From Holophagae bacterium (GTDB taxonomy: Bacteria > Acidobacteriota > Holophagae > Acanthopleuribacterales > Acanthopleuribacteraceae): a stretch of DNA of 64,000 nt. The notes below the pieces were generated by a model. The model was not told where the DNA came from and did not search any database. It saw nothing but the letters and a program-made list of their open reading frames with translations. Each line of letters opens with the position of its first letter. Position 1 is the stretch's first letter. The stretch is taken from the NCBI GenBank assembly GCA_030429565.1, contig JAUIFE010000011.1, positions 62,001 to 126,000 of the forward strand, in the 5' to 3' direction. This document shows positions 53,247-61,368 of the stretch, piece by piece. A program made the position numbers and the translations under genes.

Positions 53247-55874
53247 TTAGGCCAGCTTGCGGTGAAAGGCGAGTTGCGGCATGAAGACTTTGACCACCTC
53301 AATCGGCAGCCCGCTTTTGGTGAGCCGAACCGACCAGGCGTCCAGTTGCGCGGCATCGAGGTCGCGCCTAAGCTGTTGATGGGTTTGTTTGAGATCATTG
53401 CTGGTCGTCGTGGTTTGCTCGAGGTCGTGGAAGGCGGTGTTGGCCTGCAAGGCGCTGACGTGTGCGAGAACGCGCTTGATCGCCGGATTGTTTTGATTAC
53501 GGGCATCACCGGTGCTTTTTGCGATGACGTCCTCCCGACCGCCGTGCACAAACGAAAGGCGTGACTGCACCGCCTCAGTGATCGCCCGGCTCATGGCAAT
53601 CAGCGGATGGTGGTGACAACCTGCGCCGCTGTTGAGCGTGGAAACCCTTGCACTTGGTTCCGGATCAACCAGGAGGGCCCAGCAAGTGGTGCGACGCGCA
53701 CGCGTGGGCACGACCACGACTTTGAGCAAACAGCCGCCGGCTTCGATGCGTGCGATGACGTTGCGCAGCGGTCCGTCGGGGACCGTCGTCAGGTCGAGGA
53801 TGGGCGATTGGTGATTGAGTTGAAGGGTTCCGTTCCGGTCGAGCCTGGCGAGGGCGTCGCGTTCGAGGCATTCGTAAATGGCATGGATTTCTGCTTCCAG
53901 GCGATGATTGCCGCCGGCGAGGCCGTTGGTGGTGGTGCGACCGAACGAAGGGGTGGTGAACCAAACCATGTCCGCCGGCACGTGGATCTTTTGTTGGCGG
54001 TCCAGCGATTGAGCCGTGACCCAGCGCATGCGTCGGTTTGCATCGGTTGCCGGCCAGGGCAGCGTGGCCAGACCTTTGTTTTGGAAATGCGCGGCGTTGG
54101 TGAACGGCAGGTGCGCCGGTGGGTTTTCAGCGTGCCACAATTCGACCGCTTCCATTAAGGCTGAAACCTGTGCCGCCGCGCGGGTCAGACCCTTGCCGTT
54201 TGAGGTTTGCAGCACCAAAGCGGTGGGGCGAATCGCGCAAATCGTGGGTACGCCGAAATCGAGATCGAGGCGGGTTACGTCGGCCAAGCGGGTGATGCCG
54301 AAACGGCCCCAGTGCGGGCGCATGCGGCGCAGCGTTTCCTCGGGCGGGCGAATGCGTTGGCCACCGTCCGCGGCCCGCGTGCAAAAGCGCGATGATTCGT
54401 CCGCCTCGGGTGAAGGTATGTGTGAGGCGCGGGCGCGGTGGGGGAAAGGCTGTTCGCCAATGGGTTGACCGTGGCTGGAGACGGGTGGTCCCTGTTTGGG
54501 TTGCGGCAGAGGCACGGGTGTTAACGTCGCCGCGACTGCCGCGATGTCGCCGTGTCGTTGCAAGGTTTCGAGCAAGAAGCCGTCCAGGTCGCTGTCGCTG
54601 TAGCCAAAGATGGCCGGTGGCTGAACCAGCATCCAACTTCCCGTTGCCGCGTGGCGCACGAAATCATGCCATGCCGCCGATGCGGCGACGTCGGCAGCGG
54701 CCAAGGTTTGGGCAAAGGGCGCGAGGGCGTTCTCATCCGGCGTCAGGCCCTGTTTAACGGCCCATTCGGCTAACAGGAAAAGTAAGCCGAACCATTGCTG
54801 TGCCTCGGCGGCCTCCCAGCCGTATTGATTCGCCAAGGCGGCGACGAAAGGTCGGGCCGTCTCGGGTAGCGCCGCCGGTGCTTGTTGTCGCAGCCAGGCC
54901 TCGTCGGCCGCCGGCGCTGCTTGGGCCGTTGCCCATTCGTGTTGCGACATGCCTTGGCGCAGTGGCTCGACGTCCGCCGGCGTCCGTGGTGCGTTCGTGA
55001 CCGCTGCTTTGCCGTCGACCGCCAATCGGCGCCAAACCCAATCGGTGCGCGCTTTTTTGAAGCGCCCGACCCAATCTTCGCGGGTCTTAAGGTGTTGGTA
55101 AACGTCGCCGAGCGCGACCAGCCCGGTGCCGCAAAGCACACCGCGTACGCGGCGTGCGCTTTCGGCGTGATAGCGTTGGTTTTGGCGAAAGCGAGGTGCC
55201 CACCAAGGGTCGTGTTGCCGGGGTGAGGGGGGATTTTTCGCCGCCCAAAGGAGGCAGCGTTCGGCGTCGGCGGCCTTGAGGTCAACCGATTGCGCGCGGA
55301 TCGCGGCGGCGGTGGCTGATTCAGGGGCGACACCGACGGCCTGCCACAGCGTGGGCCACACGCGTTCGGAAAAGGGGCATTCAACGGCGGCGGCGAGCAG
55401 GCGGCGCGCGAGGGTTGGCTCAATTAACCTTAGCCGCGTCGCACGTGTCAGGGTGGCGCGCACGTTAACCAAGGGTAGCGAGAGCGGACGGTAATGGTGC
55501 TGTGCATCGCTGTGCAAGAGCGCGACTTCATCGTCGCCAACCAGACGGCCGTTGCAGTACGCGGCATAAATTTCGCCGATGCCGAGCATGCCGTAGGCAC
55601 CGCATTCGGCCGCGCGCAGCGCGCCCATGCTGGCGGCACCGACGAGTTCGATGCCTGTGGCCGCCGCCGCCAATAGTTCGCGTTGCCAGACGGCGGGTTG
55701 GCCGTGGAAGACGCCGTCAATGAGGATGATGCGTTTGAGTGGAAGGGCGAGTAAGCGGTAAACGTCGCCCTGGCCGGCGGGGCCGAACAGCATAGCCTCG
55801 GGCAGAAGGGTCTGTGCGCGCTCATGCGCCAGTGACGGCCCCAAAAACACGGCGGTGGCGGCTTTGTTAAACAT
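53247..55874 (-). CDS. TfuA-YcaO fusion protein (predicted RiPP thioamidation or cyclodehydration enzyme)
   Basis: An 875-residue single chain. Residues 1-210 are a TfuA-core domain (FLGPSLAHERAQTLL, RIILIDGVFHGQPAVW, GIELVGAASMGALRAAECG, GIGEIYAAYCNGRLVGDDEVAL). Residues 210-480 are a helical linker ending in a Pro-rich stretch. Residues 500-875 are a YcaO domain: SNGKGLTRAAAQVSALMEAVE and HRLEAEIHAIYECLERDA carry ATP/Mg-binding Glu residues, then SRAITEAVQSRL. YcaO proteins activate backbone amides with ATP; TfuA partners are known to support thioamide formation. The usual partners are separate genes; here they are fused. ATG 55874 (GAGG five bases upstream) lies 7 bp after the methyltransferase stop, so the frame's 5' extension to 56072 is rejected. 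Confidence 0.92.
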   Translation of the reverse strand: MFNKAATAVFLGPSLAHERAQTLLPEAMLFGPAGQGDVYRLLALPLKRIILIDGVFHGQPAVWQRELLAAAATGIELVGAASMGALRAAECGAYGMLGIGEIYAAYCNGRLVGDDEVALLHSDAQHHYRPLSLPLVNVRATLTRATRLRLIEPTLARRLLAAAVECPFSERVWPTLWQAVGVAPESATAAAIRAQSVDLKAADAERCLLWAAKNPPSPRQHDPWWAPRFRQNQRYHAESARRVRGVLCGTGLVALGDVYQHLKTREDWVGRFKKARTDWVWRRLAVDGKAAVTNAPRTPADVEPLRQGMSQHEWATAQAAPAADEAWLRQQAPAALPETARPFVAALANQYGWEAAEAQQWFGLLFLLAEWAVKQGLTPDENALAPFAQTLAAADVAASAAWHDFVRHAATGSWMLVQPPAIFGYSDSDLDGFLLETLQRHGDIAAVAATLTPVPLPQPKQGPPVSSHGQPIGEQPFPHRARASHIPSPEADESSRFCTRAADGGQRIRPPEETLRRMRPHWGRFGITRLADVTRLDLDFGVPTICAIRPTALVLQTSNGKGLTRAAAQVSALMEAVELWHAENPPAHLPFTNAAHFQNKGLATLPWPATDANRRMRWVTAQSLDRQQKIHVPADMVWFTTPSFGRTTTNGLAGGNHRLEAEIHAIYECLERDALARLDRNGTLQLNHQSPILDLTTVPDGPLRNVIARIEAGGCLLKVVVVPTRARRTTCWALLVDPEPSARVSTLNSGAGCHHHPLIAMSRAITEAVQSRLSFVHGGREDVIAKSTGDARNQNNPAIKRVLAHVSALQANTAFHDLEQTTTTSNDLKQTHQQLRRDLDAAQLDAWSVRLTKSGLPIEVVKVFMPQLAFHRKLA

Positions 55875-55881
55875 CGATACC

Positions 55882-56619
55882 TCAGTTTGCGATACGGGGC
55901 GACAGGTACATTGTGGTGGCGGGATGGAGCTCGGCTTGGACGAGCCGGTCGAGCGGACGCTGATCGATGTGAGGTTGTTGGGTGGGGTAGACGGCGGCGA
56001 GATACAAGCACACGGGATGTTCGGGTGGGTAGTTTTCGAGGAGCCGTGTTTGCAAGCGTTGCAGTCCGGCAAGACCCTGGTCGCTTTCCGCGTTTAAATT
56101 GTCGATAAAGGCCACTTGCCACAGTACCAAATGGGCGTGCGGATCGAGCACGCGAGGACGCGCCAGGAAATCGGTGGCCTCGTAGGTTTGCAAGCCGCCT
56201 TTGGCCGGGTCAATCGCCAGATCGGCGAACAAACAATCGAGGGACGAGACGGCCGGCAACAGGCGACAGGGAAAGCCGGCGGCGTGCGCCGCTTGCAACG
56301 CCAAATGAGCTGGATCGGTGAAGACACCGGGGTGGCCGTAAAAGACAACGCACACCTGTTCGCCGGCTTGCAGGGCGGCCATGATGCGCGCGACCATACG
56401 CCGATGGGCTAAACCGCGACGGCCCTGGATCGCCGATGGGAGGAGTGGTTCGGCCTTGGGGTTGAGTTCTTGTAGCCACTGAGCGCTGAGCGGGTCGGCG
56501 ACGTGATACAGCACCCTTTGCGATTCGGTGAGCCACGTCCGTGCCGCGTGACTGAGATCGTTGATTAATTGGATGCCGGTGCCGACAATCGTCAGCGAAG
56601 CGGATGAAGCCGGAGGCAT
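55882..56619 (-). CDS. Borosin-type peptide backbone N-methyltransferase (tetrapyrrole-methylase fold)
   Basis: A 245-residue SAM-dependent methyltransferase with motifs shared with fungal OphMA and bacterial SonM: IVGTGI (11-16), VFYGHPGVFTDPAH (92-105), GFPCRLLPAVSSLDCLFADLAIDP (115-138; SAM-binding) and QTYEATDFLARPR (144-156). These enzymes methylate peptide backbone amides of a precursor. In a by-eye alignment Arg68 matches the catalytic Arg of OphMA, but the Tyr four residues on is His72 here, and the upstream Tyr is not evident. No precursor is fused, so it would act as a split system. First gene of the pair with TfuA-YcaO. ATG 56619 has AGGAG eight bases upstream. Confidence 0.88.
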   Translation of the reverse strand: MPPASSASLTIVGTGIQLINDLSHAARTWLTESQRVLYHVADPLSAQWLQELNPKAEPLLPSAIQGRRGLAHRRMVARIMAALQAGEQVCVVFYGHPGVFTDPAHLALQAAHAAGFPCRLLPAVSSLDCLFADLAIDPAKGGLQTYEATDFLARPRVLDPHAHLVLWQVAFIDNLNAESDQGLAGLQRLQTRLLENYPPEHPVCLYLAAVYPTQQPHIDQRPLDRLVQAELHPATTMYLSPRIAN

Positions 56620-56976
56620 GGGGGTCGCTCCTGCGTGGTTTGGTCCCGACCATACGCGGCGCGGTCGTGGGCTGCAAGTGAATTGTTGTGGGTGCGAGGA
56701 AATGATGATTCGCTCACTTTTCCCATCGGTGCGATGGCGTTCCGTCGCGCGGCCGGCTATAATAACGACAATTTACGTCTCCGCTGTTAGTTGTACCGTA
56801 CGGTGAATTTTCCAGCACCGCACGTTGCGGTCCCTCGCGGGTTCGGTAAAAGCCGAACCGTTTTGTTCTATCGAGATCGGCCCGCGTGTTTTGGCTACAG
56901 GGAGCACCATTAATTTGCGATTAAACGCGGTTTACGTTGCCGACGCCGGTAAGGTGAACCCGGATTCGAGGATGCC
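56620..56976. promoter_or_regulatory. Divergent intergenic region of the RiPP locus
   Basis: Separates the leftward MT/TfuA-YcaO pair from the rightward TPR/precursor genes, so both promoters should lie here. A consensus -10 TATAAT is at 56758-56763 (plus strand) with only a weak -35 (TGGCGT, 17-base spacing). GTACCGTACGGTGAA at 56791-56805 contains ACCGTACGGT, a perfect 10-base palindrome that may be an operator. Confidence 0.4.
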
Positions 56977-57864
56977 ATGCCGCTCGGTTCGCCCAAACTC
57001 CAGTTAGACGTTCTGCGCGACGATTTACGTCGCACCTCGCCCCAAACCATTGCCGCCGAGGCCGAGCGCCGCCGTTGCCAAGGCCATTGGGCTGCCGCCG
57101 TGGCGCTGTTCGAAGATTGTTTGGCGCAGGCGCCCGAATACGCCTGGGCGTGGGCCCACCACGGTGAAGCTTTGCGCGAGGGCCATCGGTTCGAAGAAGC
57201 CGTCGCCGCCTTTTCACGGGCGCTGAGCATTCAACCCGATTACGCGTGGGCCAAAGCCCATCGCGGCGCCGCTTATTATTACCTGCGCCGCTACGACGAC
57301 GCCCTACGCGATTTAAATGAAGTCATTGACGCGCAGCCGGATTACGTGTGGGCGCTGGCCTATCGGCCGCATGTGACGATTGCACTTAAACGTTATCGGG
57401 AAGCTCTGGCCGATGTCGACGCCTTTTTGGCCTTGGATCCTTCGTTGCTGCCGAACCAAGAGGGTGAACGCGGTATGTTGCTCAACTATTTGGGCCGGTA
57501 CGAAGCGTCGATTGCCTTGTGCGACCTTGGTCTGGCCAAGCAAAGTGATGATTTCATTGCCGCTTACACGCGCACCGTTGCCTTAGCTGAAAGTCGCGGT
57601 CGCCAACAGGCGCCGATTCAGGCCACGCGTGATTTGTTGCAACGTTGTCGACGCGAACGGCGCGGTGACGCCGGCTTGATTGCCTATCGTTTGGGTGGTT
57701 TGGCTGCTTTGGAAGGGCGCCGAGAGGAGGCGCTGCAGTCGCTGGCAACCGCGATCATGCTTCACCACGAGCCGATTGAAACCGCACGTCACGATCCCGT
57801 TTGGCGTCCGTTCCACGAGGATGCCGATTACCGCGCGCTCATCGCCCGGGCGGAGGTTTCGTAG
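56977..57864 (+). CDS. TPR protein 1 of the RiPP locus
   Basis: A 295-residue soluble protein of tetratricopeptide-like repeats. Repeats carry an unusually uniform signature YAWAWAHHG, YAWAKAHRG, YVWALAYRP with spacing of 34 residues, then variant repeats. The C-terminus has IAYRLGGLAAL...ARHDPVW, shared with TPR protein 2, so the genes arose by duplication. ATG 56977 is preceded by GAGG. Two bases separate its stop (57864) from the next start. TPRs bind peptides or proteins; here they may scaffold precursor and enzymes, which is inference. Confidence 0.8.
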   Translation: MPLGSPKLQLDVLRDDLRRTSPQTIAAEAERRRCQGHWAAAVALFEDCLAQAPEYAWAWAHHGEALREGHRFEEAVAAFSRALSIQPDYAWAKAHRGAAYYYLRRYDDALRDLNEVIDAQPDYVWALAYRPHVTIALKRYREALADVDAFLALDPSLLPNQEGERGMLLNYLGRYEASIALCDLGLAKQSDDFIAAYTRTVALAESRGRQQAPIQATRDLLQRCRRERRGDAGLIAYRLGGLAALEGRREEALQSLATAIMLHHEPIETARHDPVWRPFHEDADYRALIARAEVS

Positions 57865-57865
57865 C

Positions 57866-58654
57866 GTGCAACAAGCGACGCCGTCACGGCGACAGTTGGG
57901 CATTGAGGCCAAGGGTTTGGCACAACAAGGCGAACAGTTGCGTTTAGCGGGAGACGCGGCCGGAGCGGTGGCGCTGTTCACGCGTGCCTTGGCGCTGGTC
58001 CCGGAATTTGTGTGGGCGTTGGCCCATCGCGGTGCGGCTTATCGGCAAAGCGGCAAGGCCTTCTATCAACAAGCTTTAACCGACTTCGAAAAAGCCGTCG
58101 CACTGCAGCCGGATTACGTGTGGGCGATTGCCTTTCGCGCACGCATGTACGAACTATTTCGCGACTACGAACGTGCCCTCGTCGACTTCGACCGGGCCAT
58201 CGCCATGGACGACACCATTATCGGGTTTTGGCGCTCGGAGCGTGCCCTGCTGTTGTGTTTTAACCGCCGCACGCGCGAAGCTGCCTTTTTGTGTGAAGAA
58301 GCGCTTCGCTTGGACCCTGACGATCACTTCGCCGCTTACGTGCGCGCGGTGATTGCCTTGCGGTACGAAGCGAATCGTCAGACCAACGAGTGGGTCAATC
58401 GCGCCCTCGACCTGCTGCAACCACTGGCCGCCAACGATGGGCCGAACCAGGGGATTGCGCTGTACCGTCTCGGTGGTTTGGCCGCCTTGCGCGGGCGACC
58501 CGATCACGGCATGACCTTGTTGGCGCGCGCCTTGCCGCTGGAAAAAGAGGCGATTGAGTTTGCGCGCCACGATCCGGCTTGGTTCGATCTTCATGCTGAT
58601 CCGCAATTCCAAGTGCTTGTAACCGACCGCTTTGGCGACTTGACTATCGGATAA
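57866..58654 (+). CDS. TPR protein 2 of the RiPP locus
   Basis: A 262-residue paralogue of TPR protein 1, with repeats marked by FVWALAHRG and YVWAIAFRA and the shared C-terminal block IALYRLGGLAALRGR...ARHDPAW. The GTG start at 57866, with GGAGG nine bases upstream in the end of the previous gene, is preferred over the longer frame from 57680. Soluble, no signal peptide. Translationally close to TPR1, so the same operon. Confidence 0.8.
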   Translation: MQQATPSRRQLGIEAKGLAQQGEQLRLAGDAAGAVALFTRALALVPEFVWALAHRGAAYRQSGKAFYQQALTDFEKAVALQPDYVWAIAFRARMYELFRDYERALVDFDRAIAMDDTIIGFWRSERALLLCFNRRTREAAFLCEEALRLDPDDHFAAYVRAVIALRYEANRQTNEWVNRALDLLQPLAANDGPNQGIALYRLGGLAALRGRPDHGMTLLARALPLEKEAIEFARHDPAWFDLHADPQFQVLVTDRFGDLTIG

Positions 58655-58693
58655 GTCTAGAAATAGCTGTATTTTTGATGGGAAGCGCTATAA

Positions 58694-58851
58694 CCTAATC
58701 CGAACGATTCCTGGTGGCTACCTCGAACAATCCGCTCGGCTGCAACGGGCCGCAAAAAAAGCGGTGTACTTTCTTGTACGCCGGTGCTTTTTCGGCCGAT
58801 TTGGCGCCAAAGTCTTCCGCGATTGCAGCCACCCGATTCGCACACATTAGG
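58694..58851. repeat. Palindromic intergenic repeat, copy 8 (diverged), inside the RiPP locus
   Basis: 158 bp with ends CCTAATCCGAACGATTCCTGGTGGCT and AGCCACCCGATTCGCACACATTAGG, inverted. The centre keeps CTTGTACGCCGG. It is inserted between TPR genes 2 and 3 and directly abuts a TATAAT box. Confidence 0.7.
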
Positions 58852-58857
58852 TATAAT
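58852..58857 (+). promoter_or_regulatory. Possible -10 box before TPR3 and precursor
   Basis: Perfect TATAAT immediately after the repeat end; no good -35 at standard spacing. It could give TPR3 and the precursor a promoter separate from TPR1-2. Confidence 0.4.
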
Positions 58858-58908
58858 TGCCCATATTTGTTCCGTGAAAATTTATGTCCCGGCATTTTGG
58901 AGGATCTC

Positions 58909-59766
58909 ATGGCAGAGATAGAGCGCGATGCCTTCGGGTGGGCCAAGCAAGGCGACGTTTATCGCGGTATGTTAGAACGCGATGAATTACTCGAAGTCAG
59001 TGAGCAGCGCGATGTGACTGAACGTGCGTTGTCCGCTTTTGACCAAGCAATTTTGTTGAGCAAAACACAGTGTCCCCAGAACAAACGATTCCATGCGTGG
59101 GTTCATGCTCACAAAGCGGACACGCTGTGCATGGATAAACGTTTTCCCGAGGCGATGATCAGTTATGAAAAAGCGCTTGCGTTGGACCCTGACTACACCT
59201 GGGGATTGGCGCATATGGGCGATTGCCTGCGTTTGATCGGCGTGCAGGCCTTGGCGACCGGCAAAGTCGATGAGGCGATGGCTATTTTCGATCGTGCCAT
59301 GGCCGCCTTTGATAAGGCCTTGGCAATTGACAGTTGTTACGCGTGGGCTTGGGCCCATCGCGGCGGTGTGCTGCGTTACATGGGCCGCACCCGCGACGAA
59401 CGCTTTGAGTACAATCAGCAGGCTTCTGAGAGCTTCACCAAGGCGCGCAACCTCAACCAAGACTATGCTTGGGCACAGGTTTACAACTCGATTTCGTTGA
59501 AAATTCTCGGTAAACGCGACCCTTTGATGTGGCGTCCGGCCTACTTGCTGTTGGCCCATGCCGCCAAAACCTACCCCGATATTTTCAAGACCGGTTTGCA
59601 CGACCAAGTTGTGAAGCCCGTTGCGAATCAGGTTTATGCGCTGGAAGAGGCCGATAATGCCGAGCCTTTTAACGCTTTTTTCGCCGCCGGTTTGCGCTTC
59701 GCTGAGGGGACCTTGCCCGAGGACGATCCCGCTTTTCTGGCTGCTGAAGCGGCCGGCTTGATTTAG
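58909..59766 (+). CDS. TPR protein 3 of the RiPP locus
   Basis: A 285-residue soluble TPR-like protein. Repeats include YTWGLAHMGDCLRLIG, YAWAWAHRGGVLRYMG and YAWAQVYNS, the same YxWxxAHxG signature as TPR1 and 2. The C-terminus is different (LMWRPAYLLLAHAAKTYPDIF... FFAAGLRFAEGTLPEDDPAFLAAEAAGLI). ATG 58909 has GGAGG five bases upstream; the open frame from 58714 runs through the repeat and is rejected. It is followed 49 bp later by the precursor-like gene, so the two are probably co-transcribed. Confidence 0.82.
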   Translation: MAEIERDAFGWAKQGDVYRGMLERDELLEVSEQRDVTERALSAFDQAILLSKTQCPQNKRFHAWVHAHKADTLCMDKRFPEAMISYEKALALDPDYTWGLAHMGDCLRLIGVQALATGKVDEAMAIFDRAMAAFDKALAIDSCYAWAWAHRGGVLRYMGRTRDERFEYNQQASESFTKARNLNQDYAWAQVYNSISLKILGKRDPLMWRPAYLLLAHAAKTYPDIFKTGLHDQVVKPVANQVYALEEADNAEPFNAFFAAGLRFAEGTLPEDDPAFLAAEAAGLI

Positions 59767-59815
59767 CCGCCAAATTACGATTCCCTACCTTTCAGGCCAT
59801 CCTAAGGAGAACCAA

Positions 59816-60067
59816 GTGAGCACCGTTTTGGAATTTATGACGCAGCTCGCCGCCGATCCTCGGCGCCAAGTTGCTTTTGAACAGAATCCCGAGCAGAGTC
59901 TGCGCGATGCAGGCTTTTCGGCCGGCAGTGATGTTGCCGCCGACGTGTTGCAGACCCGTGATTTCGCCATGGTGAACGGCAGTTTGACACTGTCTGATCC
60001 CGGGCCGGACCCGCTGCCGGATCCCGACCCGTTTCCCGGCGGACCGGGTGGCCCACCACACCGCTAA
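59816..60067 (+). CDS. RiPP precursor-like peptide (split-borosin / SonA-like leader, Pro-rich tail)
   Basis: 83 residues. The N-terminal half (STVLEFMTQLAADPRRQVAF, then EQNPEQSLRDAGFS) closely follows the pattern of the SonA borosin-binding domain as I remember it (F-x-x-Q-L-x-x-D...NPE...R..G). Residues 61-83 form a tail of alternating Pro with Asp, Gly, Leu and Phe (DPGPDPLPDPDPFPGG...PPHR), with no Cys and few Ser/Thr (T58 and S60 before it). Such a leader plus low-complexity tail is typical of RiPP precursors. GTG start with AAGGAG upstream; a strong terminator follows 5 bp after the stop. The core residues actually modified are unknown. Confidence 0.8.
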   Translation: MSTVLEFMTQLAADPRRQVAFEQNPEQSLRDAGFSAGSDVAADVLQTRDFAMVNGSLTLSDPGPDPLPDPDPFPGGPGGPPHR

Positions 60068-60071
60068 AACA

Positions 60072-60099
60072 AAAAGGCAACGCCGCGGCGTTGCCTTTT
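60072..60099. terminator. Bidirectional terminator of the RiPP operon
   Basis: Perfect 12-bp stem AAGGCAACGCCG/CGGCGTTGCCTT; T-runs on both strands, so it serves both the precursor (plus) and the GGDEF gene (minus). Confidence 0.88.
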
Positions 60100-60117
60100 C
60101 TCGTATAGGGGAAGGGC

Positions 60118-61368
60118 CTATTTAAGGTTGACGACCACCTGATTGCGACCTTTGTGCTTGGCTTGGTAAAGGCTGCGGTCGGCCTCGCGAATCATATCGT
60201 CAAGCGAGTGGGCTAGGTGGGTGGAAACGCCGATGCTGACCCGTACGTGAAGCGGTTTGTGATTGACGTAAAACACCGTTTCTTCAATGGTCGCGCGCAC
60301 TTTCTCGAACACGCGCAGCGCTTCGCGGTAGTTGAGGTTGAGCGCCGCGACGCAGAATTCTTCGCCGCCGTAGCGCGCTACCAAATCGGCTTTGCGCAGG
60401 TTGCGCTGCAGGCAGGCGGAGACTTGGCGCAGGACTTGGTCGCCTGCATCGTGGCCGAAGTTGTCGTTAATCGATTTGAAGTAGTCGACATCAATCATGG
60501 CAATGCAGATGTTGAGGTTGCCGCGTTGGGCGTTGGCGAACAACTTGTGACCGGCTTCCATGAAGTACCGGCGATTGTACAATCCGGTTAAGTAATCGCG
60601 GTAAGCGGCCTCGCGAATCTCGAGTATGGTGTCGAGGCGGTCGAGGTTATTGATGACCCGGCAAGTGAATTCGCCGCTACCAAAGGGTTTGGCGAGGAAA
60701 TCATTGGCGCCGCCGCGCAGGAAGCGTTCGGGGATGTGTTCGCTGCCGCCGGCCGATATACCGATGACGGCTAGTTCGTCGCGTGAATAGGTCTCGCGCA
60801 GGCGGGCCGTCAGGGCGAGTCCGTCCATGGCGGGCATGAAGTAATCGATGATCGCCAAACGAATGTCGGGTTCGCCTGCAAGGATCTCCAGCGCACAGTA
60901 GGCGTCGGCCGCTTCGTAAACGGTAAGCTTGTGTTTTTCAAGTAGGTTGCGCATGTAGAACCGCGAATAAGCGGCGTCGTCGACAACGAGGACCTTGACC
61001 TGACGATTCTTTTCCAAACGGTTGATTAGGCGAACGATGTGGTCGACTTCGTGGATATTGCTTTTGGGAACGCTGTCCAAAATCCACGGGTTTTCCGGCA
61101 GCGGCATGTCGGCGTCACTGCTGGTGAGGAAGGCGATCGTCGGGATCTCGTGGGTTTCGATCAGGCGGTTGACGGCGGCGGCAATTGCCGGTGATTCAGG
61201 CTATTCGACCAAGAAGACAAAAAAATCATGGCGAAATTCGTTAAAAAGCTTCGCGGTATCTTCAAGGGTGTGTGAGGTGCTGATCGGAAAGACGAGACGG
61301 GAACGGATCCGGTAGGACAAGAGCTGAGCGACAGACCCGTCATTCTCGTGAATGAGGACACGGTGCAT
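60118..61368 (-). pseudogene. Receiver-receiver-GGDEF protein interrupted by an in-frame amber codon
   Basis: The frame from ATG 61368 (AGGA eight bases upstream) starts a receiver-like domain (MHRVLIHENDGSVAQLL...), then TAG at 61203-61201 stops it after 55 codons. The same frame continues without a break through PESPAIAAAVNRLIETHEIP, the end of that domain, into a complete second receiver (KVLVVDD, Asp in IIDYFMPAMDG, Lys in LAKPF) and a GGDEF domain with the active-site GGEEF, so cyclic-di-GMP synthesis is possible. Translation could restart at ATG 61107 to give a 329-residue receiver-GGDEF protein. So it is either a nonsense mutant retaining the C-terminal part, or the stop is a sequencing error. 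Confidence 0.8.

Noticed and set aside
53607..54158. Plus-strand frame of 183 codons inside the YcaO domain
   Set aside because: Antisense shadow of the YcaO coding frame, which has clear motifs.
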